A stretch of DNA of 18,245 nucleotides from positions 1 to 18,245 of the forward strand of contig URIK01000018.1 of NCBI GenBank assembly GCA_900547855.1, read 5' to 3'. This stretch comes from an uncultured Collinsella sp. (lineage in GTDB: Bacteria > Actinomycetota > Coriobacteriia > Coriobacteriales > Coriobacteriaceae). This document shows, one piece after another, positions 8,112-15,213 of the stretch. A program made the position numbers and the translations under genes. The notes under the pieces were generated by a model, which ran no database searches, had not been told where the DNA came from, and was given only the letters and a program-made list of their open reading frames with translations. Position 1 is the first letter of the stretch; each line of letters begins with the position of its first letter.

Positions 8112-9958
8112 TGGCAGACGAGACCAAGACTCAGATTCCCAAGCCCACCCGTCAGCGTGGTCCCATGGGCCGCATGCGTCGCGGCGAAAAGGCCAAGGAC
8201 TTTAAGGGCACCATGAGGCAGCTGCTCGGCTATATCGGCCAGCACAAGATTGCCGTGTTTGCCGCCGTCGCCTTTGCCGTGTGCTCGGTCATCTTTAACA
8301 TTGTGGGACCCAAGGTGCTCGGCCAGGTTACGACCAAGCTGTTCGAAGGCCTGGTCGCCAAGGTCAACGGCACCGGCGACGTCGACTTTAACTGGATCGC
8401 CAAGACGCTCGGCTTTTTGCTCTGCCTGTATCTGGCAAGCTCTGTTTGCAGCCTCATCCAAGGCTGGCTCATGACCGGCGTCACGCAAAAGATTTGCTAC
8501 CGCATGCGCAAGGAGATCGCCGCCAAGATCGCTGTCGTTCCGATGAGCTACTTTAACGGACACAGCAAGGGCGACGTGCTCAGCCGCATCACCAACGACG
8601 TCGATACGCTGGGTCAGTCGCTCAACCAGAGCGTGACACAGCTCATCACGTCGGTGACGCAGATTATCGGCGTGCTCGTCATGATGCTTTCGATCAGCCT
8701 ACCGCTTACCGGCGTCACCGTGCTCACGCTGCCGGCCGCCGCGATTATCCTGACCGTGATGATTCACTTCTCGCAGCCGTACTTCCGCGAGCAACAGCAA
8801 GTCCTTGGCACCGTCAACGGCATTATCGAGGAGGACTTTGCCGGCCAGAACGTCATCCAGGTGTTCGACCGCGCCGAGGCCTCGATCGAGGAGTTCGACC
8901 GTCAAAACGACCGTCTCTTTATTAGCGGCTGGCGCTCGCAGTTCCTGTCGGGCCTGATGATGCCGCTTATGAGCCTGGTGGGCAACATGGGCTACGTGGG
9001 CGTCGTCGTGGTGGGCGCGCAGCTCGCGCTGACCGGCAATGCCACGCCCGGCGACATCCAGAGCTTTATCCAGTACGTTCGCAACTTTACCCAACCCGTG
9101 CAGCAGCTGGGCAACGTGAGCAACACGATGCAGTCGATGGCCGCCGCCACCGAGCGCGTCTTTGAGTTCCTGGCCGCGCCCGAGGAAGAGCAGAAGGCCG
9201 ACGCGCAGATTCCCGAGAAGCGCCCCGGCCACGTGGAGTTTGACCATGTCAAGTTTGGCTACACGCCCGACAAGACCATCATCCACGACTTTAGCTGCGA
9301 GGCACAGCCCGGCCAGACCATCGCCATCGTCGGTCCCACCGGCGCCGGCAAGACCACGCTCATCAAGCTGCTGCAGCGCTTCTACGACGTGGACGGCGGT
9401 TCGCTGCGCGTCGAGGGTGTCGACGTGCGCGACTGGGACCGCGCGGCACTGCGCGGCGAGTTTGCCATGGTACTGCAGGATACCTGGCTGTTTAACGGCA
9501 CCATCCGCGAGAACATCCGCTACGGACGCCCCGATGCAAGCGATGCCGAGGTCGAAGCCGCTGCACGCGCCGCACGCTGCGATCACTTTATCCATACGCT
9601 CGCCGGCGGCTACGACTTTATGATCAACGAGGAAGGCACCAACCTGTCGCAGGGTCAGCGCCAGCTCGTGACCATCGCCCGTGCCATTTTGGCCGACCGT
9701 CCGGCGCTGATTTTGGACGAGGCGACCTCCAACGTCGACACCCGCACCGAGGAGCTTATTCAGCGCGCCATGGATGCGCTGATGCAGGGCCGCACGAGCT
9801 TTGTCATCGCGCACCGCCTGTCCACGATCCGCAACGCCGACGTAATCTTGGTAATTCGCGACGGCGACATCGTCGAGAAGGGCACACACGACGAGCTACT
9901 CGCCCAGGGTGGCTTCTACGCCGACCTGTATAACTCGCAGTTCGACGAGGCGGCGTAA
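8111..9958 (+). CDS. ABC exporter half with canonical ATPase site, partner of the preceding gene
   Basis: A 615-residue half-transporter with a cytoplasmic basic N-terminus, six membrane helices (about 45-330) and an ATPase domain. Walker A is GPTGAGKTT (408-416). Walker B with its catalytic glutamate is D536-E537 (LILDEATSNVD), followed by an H-loop in FVIAHRLSTIRNAD. The signature is LSQGQRQ, not LSGGQ. In heterodimeric exporters this half supplies the active Walker sites and the partner supplies a good signature, which fits the complementary defects seen here. ATG overlaps the stop of the previous gene by one base (TGATG), with AAGGAGG upstream, so the two should be made in equal amounts and assemble in the membrane. 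A strong terminator follows 30 bp after the stop. Confidence 0.94.
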   Translation: MADETKTQIPKPTRQRGPMGRMRRGEKAKDFKGTMRQLLGYIGQHKIAVFAAVAFAVCSVIFNIVGPKVLGQVTTKLFEGLVAKVNGTGDVDFNWIAKTLGFLLCLYLASSVCSLIQGWLMTGVTQKICYRMRKEIAAKIAVVPMSYFNGHSKGDVLSRITNDVDTLGQSLNQSVTQLITSVTQIIGVLVMMLSISLPLTGVTVLTLPAAAIILTVMIHFSQPYFREQQQVLGTVNGIIEEDFAGQNVIQVFDRAEASIEEFDRQNDRLFISGWRSQFLSGLMMPLMSLVGNMGYVGVVVVGAQLALTGNATPGDIQSFIQYVRNFTQPVQQLGNVSNTMQSMAAATERVFEFLAAPEEEQKADAQIPEKRPGHVEFDHVKFGYTPDKTIIHDFSCEAQPGQTIAIVGPTGAGKTTLIKLLQRFYDVDGGSLRVEGVDVRDWDRAALRGEFAMVLQDTWLFNGTIRENIRYGRPDASDAEVEAAARAARCDHFIHTLAGGYDFMINEEGTNLSQGQRQLVTIARAILADRPALILDEATSNVDTRTEELIQRAMDALMQGRTSFVIAHRLSTIRNADVILVIRDGDIVEKGTHDELLAQGGFYADLYNSQFDEAA

Positions 9959-9988
9959 CAACCGGCGGCAAACAACCGCAATGCCCAG

Positions 9989-10025
9989 AAAACGGGGGCG
10001 CAGGACAACCTGCGCCCCCGTTTTT
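9989..10025 (+). terminator. Rho-independent terminator of the marR-ABC operon
   Basis: Bases 9989-10004 pair perfectly with 10009-10024, loop ACAA, with a very GC-rich stem running straight into TTTTT. Textbook intrinsic terminator, 30 bp after the last stop codon. Confidence 0.95.
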
Positions 10026-10080
10026 GCTCTGCGGCCCTCAAACCGTCTCCCCTGGGACCTGATTGGCAGCCCCTTCGAGG

Positions 10081-10135
10081 CCCCGTGGGCAAAAAAGGGC
10101 AAATATGAGTACTGTTACCTTTTTAGTAACAGCCA
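10081..10135 (+). repeat. extragenic repeat, left copy of an inverted pair
   Basis: Bases 10081-10118 match the reverse complement of 10282-10319 at 33 of 38 positions, sharing GTGGGCAAAAAA and CAAATATGAGTAC. Weaker similarity continues inward for about 18 bases. This copy ends in a hairpin, CTGTTAC (10112-10118) with GTAACAG (10126-10132), seven-base loop. It lies after the operon terminator, with no coding sequence nearby. Confidence 0.7.
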
Positions 10136-10264
10136 AAACAGCCCCAAATGCCGTTTTCACGGCTTACACGCGTCCCTAAATTGATCAAACAGCCCTATAG
10201 CGGACTTATATGTGTTTGCGTTAATAAACATATTTTGCTGTTATGTCTATTATTTTGCGAAGGC

Positions 10265-10319
10265 AATATGATACTAAGATAGCAACCGTACTCATATTTG
10301 GCATTTTTTGCCCACAGGG
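10265..10319 (-). repeat. extragenic repeat, right copy of the inverted pair
   Basis: Inverted partner of the repeat at 10081-10135, with 163 bp between the 38-base arms. The intervening sequence is AT-rich, with no open frame of note. Pair and spacer together (about 240 bp) resemble a miniature inverted-repeat element or a double extragenic palindrome. No target-site duplication is clear. Confidence 0.65.
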
Positions 10320-10401
10320 TATTTCCTGGGGAACTGACAACAGCCTTAGGGTCCCGCGCGGCGCCGCTCCCTCCCGGCATTCGCCGACGTTTGCCCAGAT
10401 A

Positions 10402-10440
10402 AAACCTGCCAAAATAAACCTGTCTCTTTTTGGTAGGTTT
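10402..10440 (+). promoter_or_regulatory. hairpin or dyad upstream of the aroF-type promoter
   Basis: Bases 10402-10414 pair with 10428-10440 (13 pairs, one G-U; core AAACCT and AGGTTT). It ends 15 bp before the -35 box, so it would not be in the main aroF transcript. It could be a binding site for a regulator of aromatic synthesis or part of an upstream transcript end. Confidence 0.4.
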
Positions 10441-10455
10441 CGGGGTGACAAGGGC

Positions 10456-10484
10456 TTGCACTTTAGCGTGCGACAGCGGATAAT
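10456..10484 (+). promoter_or_regulatory. promoter of the DAHP synthase gene
   Basis: TTGCAC (10456-10461), a 17-base spacer, then GATAAT (10479-10484). Transcription should begin near 10491, giving a leader of about 48 bases with no obvious attenuator or leader peptide. Confidence 0.7.
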
Positions 10485-10538
10485 GCCGAGCATTCGACAA
10501 TACGCTTATTGCTCTTTCTATAGATTGAGGAGACCCCT

Positions 10539-11570
10539 ATGGCCATGGAATTCAAACGCAGGCTGCCGATCCCCATGGAGATCCGCAAGGAAATGCCACT
10601 TTCTGCCGAGCTTACCGCCAAAAAGCAGGCATTTGACGCCGAGGTCGCCAAAGTCTTTACCGGCGAGGACGCACGTAAGGTGCTCATCATCGGCCCGTGC
10701 TCTGCCGACCGCGAGGATTCGGTGCTCGAGTATATGAACCGACTGGCCAAGACCGCCGAAGAGGTCAAGGACAAGCTCATCATCATTCCGCGCGTCTACA
10801 CCAACAAGCCGCGCACCAAGGGCACCGGCTACAAGGGCCTGCTGCACAACCCCAACCCCGAGGCTCCCGACGACCTGCTCGAGGGCGTCAAGGCCATCCG
10901 CCACATGCACCTGCGCGTTATTGAGGAAACGGGCTTCTTTACCGCCGATGAGATGCTCTACCCGTCCAACTACCAATACCTCGTCGACCTGCTGAGCTAT
11001 GTTGCCGTGGGCGCACGCTCGGTCGAGAACCAGGAGCATCGCCTGGTGTCGAGCGGCATTTCGGTACCCGTCGGCATGAAGAATCCCACTGCTGGCTCTA
11101 CCACCGTTATGCTCAACTCCATTTACGCCGCGCAGGCGCACCAGAGCTTCATCTTCCGCAACTGGGAGGTCGAGTGCGACGGCAATCCGCTCGCGCACGC
11201 CGTTATGCGTGGCTACATCGGTCTCGATGGGCGCACCTACCCCAATTACCACTACGAGCACCTGGAGCGCCTGGCCGAACGCTACACCGAGCACGCCGGC
11301 TATGCCAATCCCGCAGCGATCATCGACTGCAACCACGACAATTCGGGCAAGCGTCCGCTGGAGCAGTATCGCATTTGCAAGGAAGTGCTCGACAGCTGCC
11401 GCCGCAACGAGTCCATCTCCAAGCTGGTCAAGGGCTTTATGATCGAGTCTTACCTTGAGGACGGCAACCAGCCGGTCGATGGCGGCGTCTTCGGCAAGTC
11501 GATCACCGATCCGTGCCTGGGCTGGGAAAAGACCGACTACCTCATCCACGAGATCGCGGAGCGTATTTAG
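10539..11570 (+). CDS. aroF: 3-deoxy-7-phosphoheptulonate synthase, class I (AroF/G/H type)
   Basis: Catalyses condensation of phosphoenolpyruvate and erythrose 4-phosphate to DAHP, the first step of the shikimate pathway, in the cytoplasm. The 343 residues show the family motifs in order: LIIGPCSADRED, IPRVYTNKPRTKGTGYKGL, VGARSVENQEHR, PVGMKNPTAGS, IIDCNHDNSGKR and GFMIESYLEDGNQ. Cys, His, Glu and Asp in these motifs supply the metal and substrate sites. The ATG has GAGGAG six bases upstream. Which end product inhibits it cannot be judged by eye, so the symbol means the family, not the Tyr-sensitive isoform. It appears monocistronic, with its own promoter. The next gene is convergent and unrelated. 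Confidence 0.93.
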   Translation: MAMEFKRRLPIPMEIRKEMPLSAELTAKKQAFDAEVAKVFTGEDARKVLIIGPCSADREDSVLEYMNRLAKTAEEVKDKLIIIPRVYTNKPRTKGTGYKGLLHNPNPEAPDDLLEGVKAIRHMHLRVIEETGFFTADEMLYPSNYQYLVDLLSYVAVGARSVENQEHRLVSSGISVPVGMKNPTAGSTTVMLNSIYAAQAHQSFIFRNWEVECDGNPLAHAVMRGYIGLDGRTYPNYHYEHLERLAERYTEHAGYANPAAIIDCNHDNSGKRPLEQYRICKEVLDSCRRNESISKLVKGFMIESYLEDGNQPVDGGVFGKSITDPCLGWEKTDYLIHEIAERI

Positions 11571-11596
11571 TTACGCGGTTTTACCAAACGCCGTAA
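11571..11596 (+). terminator. weak hairpin after aroF
   Basis: TTACG and CGTAA flank an imperfect stem with a two-base mismatch directly after the stop codon. There is no T-run, so any termination would be inefficient. Confidence 0.25.
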
Positions 11597-11686
11597 CGGC
11601 TCGACGCTGCGCGGGCCGCATTTGGACAATCTGACGTTCAACTTCAAGCGCGCGACCAGAAGGTCGGCGCCCTTTCGTTTGATGTG

Positions 11687-11759
11687 GCAGTTAGGGACGC
11701 TCCTTTTCTGCCGGCAGTTTGGGACACTCCTTGGGTAGCCGTTGGGGACGTCCCCAACG
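11687..11759. repeat. three GGGAC-type repeats ending in a 20-bp perfect palindrome
   Basis: Three successive units, roughly GTTAGGGACGCTCC, GTTTGGGACACTCC and GTTGGGGACGTCCC, are spaced about 28-30 bp apart. The last lies within CGTTGGGGACGTCCCCAACG (11740-11759), a perfect palindrome. A related GTGTCCCAGGGACC occurs at 3036-3048. Likely a dispersed extragenic repeat. Confidence 0.55.
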
Positions 11760-11780
11760 ACTATCTGGGCAAACGTCCAA

Positions 11781-11815
11781 ACCGCCGTAAGGGAGTTGCC
11801 TTCCCTCGCGGCGGT
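11781..11815. terminator. hairpin with ACCGCCG/CGGCGGT arms
   Basis: Bases 11781-11787 pair with 11809-11815; an inner AGGGA/TCCCT stem (11790-11794 with 11802-11806) is separated by a small internal loop. It resembles the minus-strand terminator at 11976-12016 in its outer arms. Only a weak CTTCT follows on the plus strand, so it may end aroF transcription inefficiently. Confidence 0.4.
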
Positions 11816-11831
11816 CTTCTAGCAGAAAAAC

Positions 11832-11952
11832 CAAGTGAGTAGGCTTTTTGCAGGAGTCTAAGCACACCCTAAAACGCCACGGCTCTGACCTGCGGTTTTA
11901 TTGAGCATTTGTCGCGATGTGCTCGACAGGTTCAAAAAAGTCTACTCACTTG
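11832..11952. repeat. second inverted-repeat pair (arms 11832-11866 and 11917-11952)
   Basis: CAAGTGAGTAGGCTTTTT at 11832 recurs inverted as CAAGTGAGTAGACTTTTTT, read from 11952 on the minus strand. The match continues weakly to a shared AGCACA. The arms enclose a GC-mixed core that includes bases 11882-11903, which are repeated at 16300-16321. No coding capacity. Confidence 0.65.
11882..11903 (+). repeat. dispersed 22-bp direct repeat, copy 1
   Basis: Nineteen of 22 bases match 16300-16321, with TGACCTGCGGTTT identical in both. It forms the core between the arms of the inverted repeat at 11832-11952. Confidence 0.55.
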
Positions 11953-11975
11953 CATCCCAGACGCACCAGATTGGC

Positions 11976-12016
11976 AAAAACCGCCGCGAAAGGGCCCCTG
12001 GTCCCTTCGCGGCGGT
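11976..12016 (-). terminator. Rho-independent terminator of the bceAB-like operon
   Basis: On the minus strand ACCGCCGCGAAGGG pairs with CCCTTTCGCGGCGGT (one bulged base, eight-base loop), followed at once by TTTTT (11976-11980). It lies about 40 bp after the permease stop. Confidence 0.9.
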
Positions 12017-12052
12017 CATACGCCTCTAATTTTGCGACGGTTTTCCCGCTTG

Positions 12053-14290
12053 TTATTCGCTGTAGCGGGTGGCGATGGCAGCTTGTACCATGCCGGCGCT
12101 CATGAGGTAGGTCACCAGGAAGTAGCCGCCGTAGGCTGCCAGGAAGATTGCACAGGTGAGGCCCACGGTGCCACCGATGCTCATATTTCCGAATATGCTC
12201 ACCAGCTCGATAATCACCTTAAGTGCCACAAAGGAGTGCGCCAGGCCCACTACCAGCGGGAACAGGAAGAATACCGCTTGTTGCGCCATCACCGAATGGC
12301 GAATCTGGTGGTCGTCGCAGCCGATCTGTGCCAGCACACGATAGCTGCGGCTGCCATCGGCCACGTTGGAGAGTTGCTGGATCGACAGAATCGCCGCGCA
12401 TGCAACGACCAATACAAAGCCGATGTAGATGGCTAGGTAGCTAATAAGACCGTTCATTTGCGCTGCCTGCGTGTACATCTCGGAGCGTGTGATGAAGGTT
12501 CCCCACGACCCCGGCTCCTTGCCGTCAACGAGCAGATTGTCGAGCACAGTGTATTTAATGCTCTCGTCTGCCTCGGTCGTATCCATCCCCTGTTTGTAGT
12601 TAACGAGCAGGCTACTGGAATACGGCTGCAGATTAAGTTGGGACAACAGCTCGTCGGCAACGACGACGGTACCCGGATTACTGCCCATCGCCGAGTTGGC
12701 GATGGCCGCCGTATCTTCGTCCGACTTATCGGTTGCGGGCTTGAGCTCATGTCCGCCCAAGGTAAGGGCATGGCCGCCAGCCATATACTTGGTGTACAGG
12801 TCGACCAGCTCGCCGCCCATATCACACGTGAGCAGATACTGGTCGTGACCGATGTGCACCGGCTCCTCGCCCATCATCTGGCGCAGTTTGTTGTACTGGG
12901 TCGCCGGCGTCACAAACAGACCCATCGCATCGGCATTGCTACCCCCGAACGCCTTTGGAAGCTTTTCGCCCATGATCTTGCACATCTCGCTTGGGGTCAC
13001 CGAAGGATTCGAGCCGCCAACCGGGTAACTCAGATACGAATCAATCTGCACATGCTCACCGGCAACATCGGCGATATCGACCTTCTTGCCGGTCTCGTCG
13101 TTGTTGTCCGCCGACTTGCCCTTAATACCGTCTGCAACGTTATCGGAATCGATACGATCGCCGTGCCATGCGGGGTACAAATCGACCGTTGTATCGGCCA
13201 GCACCATGCGATCGGCTTCAGACGGATTGACATACTCTTTGTAGTAGTCGAGCGTATCGGGCGTGTAATAGGCATACGTCTGAGACACGTCAACAGGGTT
13301 ATAGCGCTCCAGGTTTTCGTTCATCACGTTGGCAATCGACATACCGCACGTCACCGAAGTGATGGCCAAAAACAGGAGCATCGCGATGACGCCCATCGAA
13401 AAGCACACCGTGTTGACCTTGGCCGCAAGCTGGCGCACGGTAAACATGTTGAGGCCGCGCCAATACACGCCGCGCAGGCTCTGCAGCAGCTTAATGAGCA
13501 TGCCCGAGAGTCCCCAGAACAGGGCAAAGGTGCCCACGGTAACCATAGCGGTCGTAATACCAAACTGGTTCATGGCCTCTTGCAGCTTGCTGTCCGTCGC
13601 GGTTAGCGGGAACCCATCACGTAACAGACGGTAATAGGCCACGCCCACAAGCACCACGCCCACGGCAAAGATGGCAATCGCGATCCAGGGGTTGCGTGTC
13701 TTGATGCTCTCGTTGCGACGCTCGGCACCCATAAGCTCGATGAGTTTGGTACGACGCACGGCGCGAAGGTTCAGCAGTAGCGTGAGCACAAACATTACGA
13801 GCATGCAAGCAAGGGTCAGATTGAACGCATGCATCGAGAAAAAGAAGTGGAAATTGGCGATCTGTGTCTTAAAGAGCGAGGCCGTAAAGAACGTCATGAG
13901 CTGGGAGAGTCCCACACCCAGCACAATGCCGGCGACAAAGGCCACGACCGAAACGATCACCGTCTCGAGCGCCATAATCGTGGCGACGCGCCCGCGCCCC
14001 ATGCCGAGCACCTGGTACAGGCCAAACTCCTTCTTGCGGCGTTTCATGATGAAGTTATTGGCATACACCATCAAAAAGGCCATGACACCGGCCAAAAAGT
14101 ACGTCAGGTCGCCGAGCATGCTGCCCATTACCTGCGCCAACCCCTTTTCATCGATTCCGGCGATGTCGACCTGCATCGAGATGGTGTTAAAGGCATAGAA
14201 GACCGTAACGCCCAGGGTGAGCGTCAAAAGGTAGACGAGGTAGTCGCGGCCGGCGCGGCGGACATTGCCCCAAGCGAGTTTACAGAGCAT
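12053..14290 (-). CDS. FtsX-type ABC permease, BceB-like (antimicrobial peptide resistance or sensing)
   Basis: The 745-residue membrane protein has the BceB layout. Seven hydrophobic helices lie in the first ~320 residues, then an extracytoplasmic domain of about 300 residues (DVSQTYAYYTPDTLDYY through the NGLISYLAIY region), then three C-terminal helices. An FtsX-like core is visible in FIMKRRKKEFGLYQVLGMGRGRV. BceAB transporters remove bacitracin, lantibiotics or similar peptides from lipid II-cycle targets and usually signal to a BceRS two-component system. None is adjacent here. I start at the ATG at 14290, with GAGGG just upstream, overlapping the ATPase stop by 11 bases. A GTG at 14302 would add four residues. 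The extracytoplasmic domain is larger than the ~200 residues usual for BceB, so ligand specificity may differ. Confidence 0.85.
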   Translation of the reverse strand: MLCKLAWGNVRRAGRDYLVYLLTLTLGVTVFYAFNTISMQVDIAGIDEKGLAQVMGSMLGDLTYFLAGVMAFLMVYANNFIMKRRKKEFGLYQVLGMGRGRVATIMALETVIVSVVAFVAGIVLGVGLSQLMTFFTASLFKTQIANFHFFFSMHAFNLTLACMLVMFVLTLLLNLRAVRRTKLIELMGAERRNESIKTRNPWIAIAIFAVGVVLVGVAYYRLLRDGFPLTATDSKLQEAMNQFGITTAMVTVGTFALFWGLSGMLIKLLQSLRGVYWRGLNMFTVRQLAAKVNTVCFSMGVIAMLLFLAITSVTCGMSIANVMNENLERYNPVDVSQTYAYYTPDTLDYYKEYVNPSEADRMVLADTTVDLYPAWHGDRIDSDNVADGIKGKSADNNDETGKKVDIADVAGEHVQIDSYLSYPVGGSNPSVTPSEMCKIMGEKLPKAFGGSNADAMGLFVTPATQYNKLRQMMGEEPVHIGHDQYLLTCDMGGELVDLYTKYMAGGHALTLGGHELKPATDKSDEDTAAIANSAMGSNPGTVVVADELLSQLNLQPYSSSLLVNYKQGMDTTEADESIKYTVLDNLLVDGKEPGSWGTFITRSEMYTQAAQMNGLISYLAIYIGFVLVVACAAILSIQQLSNVADGSRSYRVLAQIGCDDHQIRHSVMAQQAVFFLFPLVVGLAHSFVALKVIIELVSIFGNMSIGGTVGLTCAIFLAAYGGYFLVTYLMSAGMVQAAIATRYSE

Positions 14291-15065
14291 CGGAGCCCTC
14301 ACCGCCCATCATGGCAACGACCTCCATAATGCGGTCGAAGAACTCTCGGCGGTCGGTGTCGCCACGGCGCAGCTCGGTGAAGATCTTGCCGTCGCGGATA
14401 AACAACACGCGGCTCGTGTAGCTGGCAGCAAAGCTGTCATGCGTGACCATGAGCACGGTGGCGCGCAGGCGGCGATTGAGGGCCTCCAGGCTCTCGAGCA
14501 GCAGGCGGGCGCTCTTGGAATCGAGGGCGCCGGTGGGCTCGTCGGCCATGATCATGGTGGGATCGGTTACGAGCGCGCGAGCCGCGGCAACGCGCTGCTG
14601 CTGACCGCCGGACATCTGGTAGGGATACTTGTCGAGCACCTGACTGATGGACAGGCGCGCTGCCACATCCTGCACGCGGGTCGAGATCTCTGCCGAGTTT
14701 GTGCGGGCGATGGTGAGCGGCAGGGCGATGTTCTCGCGTGCCGTGAGCGTATCGAGCAGGTTGGAGTCCTGGAAGATAAAGCCCAGCTCCTCGCGGCGGA
14801 ACTGCGAAAGCTTAGCCTGCTTCATGCGTGTTACGTCCTGCCCGTTGATGCGGATCGTGCCACTTGTGGCGCTATCGATGGTCGACACGCAGTTGAGCAG
14901 GGTCGACTTGCCCGATCCCGAAGCGCCCATGATGCCAACAAATTCGCCGCGGTTGACGGTAAAGCTGACGTCGTTGAGCGCGCGCGTCACGTTGCCCAGC
15001 GCTCCGTATACCTTTTCGAGATGCGCGGCCTCCAGTACCGGGGTCGCCATGTGCGTGGTTTGCAT
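14280..15065 (-). CDS. ABC transporter ATPase, BceA/MacB-type
   Basis: A 261-residue ATPase that powers the following permease. Walker A is GASGSGKST, the Q-loop is in FIFQDSN, the signature is MSGGQQQR, Walker B is MIMADEPTGALD with catalytic Glu, and the H-loop is in VTHDSFAA. The DEPTGALD form and the lipoprotein/peptide exporter style place it with the BceA-LolD-MacB group. The ATG at 15065 has AAAGGA upstream; a second ATG at 15050 lacks a ribosome-binding site. It overlaps the permease gene, so the two form one operon ending at the terminator at 11976-12016. The Nudix-Vsr gene is divergent, with about 150 bp between. Confidence 0.92.
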   Translation of the reverse strand: MQTTHMATPVLEAAHLEKVYGALGNVTRALNDVSFTVNRGEFVGIMGASGSGKSTLLNCVSTIDSATSGTIRINGQDVTRMKQAKLSQFRREELGFIFQDSNLLDTLTARENIALPLTIARTNSAEISTRVQDVAARLSISQVLDKYPYQMSGGQQQRVAAARALVTDPTMIMADEPTGALDSKSARLLLESLEALNRRLRATVLMVTHDSFAASYTSRVLFIRDGKIFTELRRGDTDRREFFDRIMEVVAMMGGEGSDAL

Positions 15066-15148
15066 ACCGAGTCCTTTCTTGCAATTAGTCTACGGCATCT
15101 ATAGTCGCAAGAAGACGAGTCGGCTACCATCGATATGGCTTACGCTTG

Positions 15149-15181
15149 CCTTACCGTTGTGTAAGGTACGGGTAGCTACCC
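15149..15181. promoter_or_regulatory. two palindromes in the bceAB / nudix-vsr divergent spacer
   Basis: CCTTAC (15149-15154) and GTAAGG (15161-15166) form an inverted pair with six bases between. Directly after comes GGGTAGCTACCC (15170-15181), a perfect 12-bp palindrome. They could be operators for either gene. I found no confident promoter pair; TATAGA and TAATTG on the minus strand are weak -10 candidates for the transporter. Confidence 0.4.
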
Positions 15182-15213
15182 TGCCACGTGTTGATGCTGA
15201 GAGAGGACTCCTG

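Noticed and set aside
8699..9889. 396-codon minus-strand frame opposite the second exporter
   Set aside because: Same antisense pattern, and it crosses the Walker and signature motifs of the true gene.
10081..10319. CRISPR array or attachment sites
   Set aside because: There are only two diverged, inverted copies, without regular spacers, cas genes, integrase or tRNA.
12458..13606. 382-codon plus-strand frame opposite the BceB-like permease
   Set aside because: His/Arg/Val-rich mirror of the real gene, with no ribosome-binding site or known domain.
14647..15213. N-terminal extension of the Nudix-Vsr frame to 517 residues
   Set aside because: It would run antisense through the ABC ATPase gene. 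The extension is Ser/Arg/Pro-rich shadow sequence, and the Nudix fold begins naturally at the TTG at 15214.
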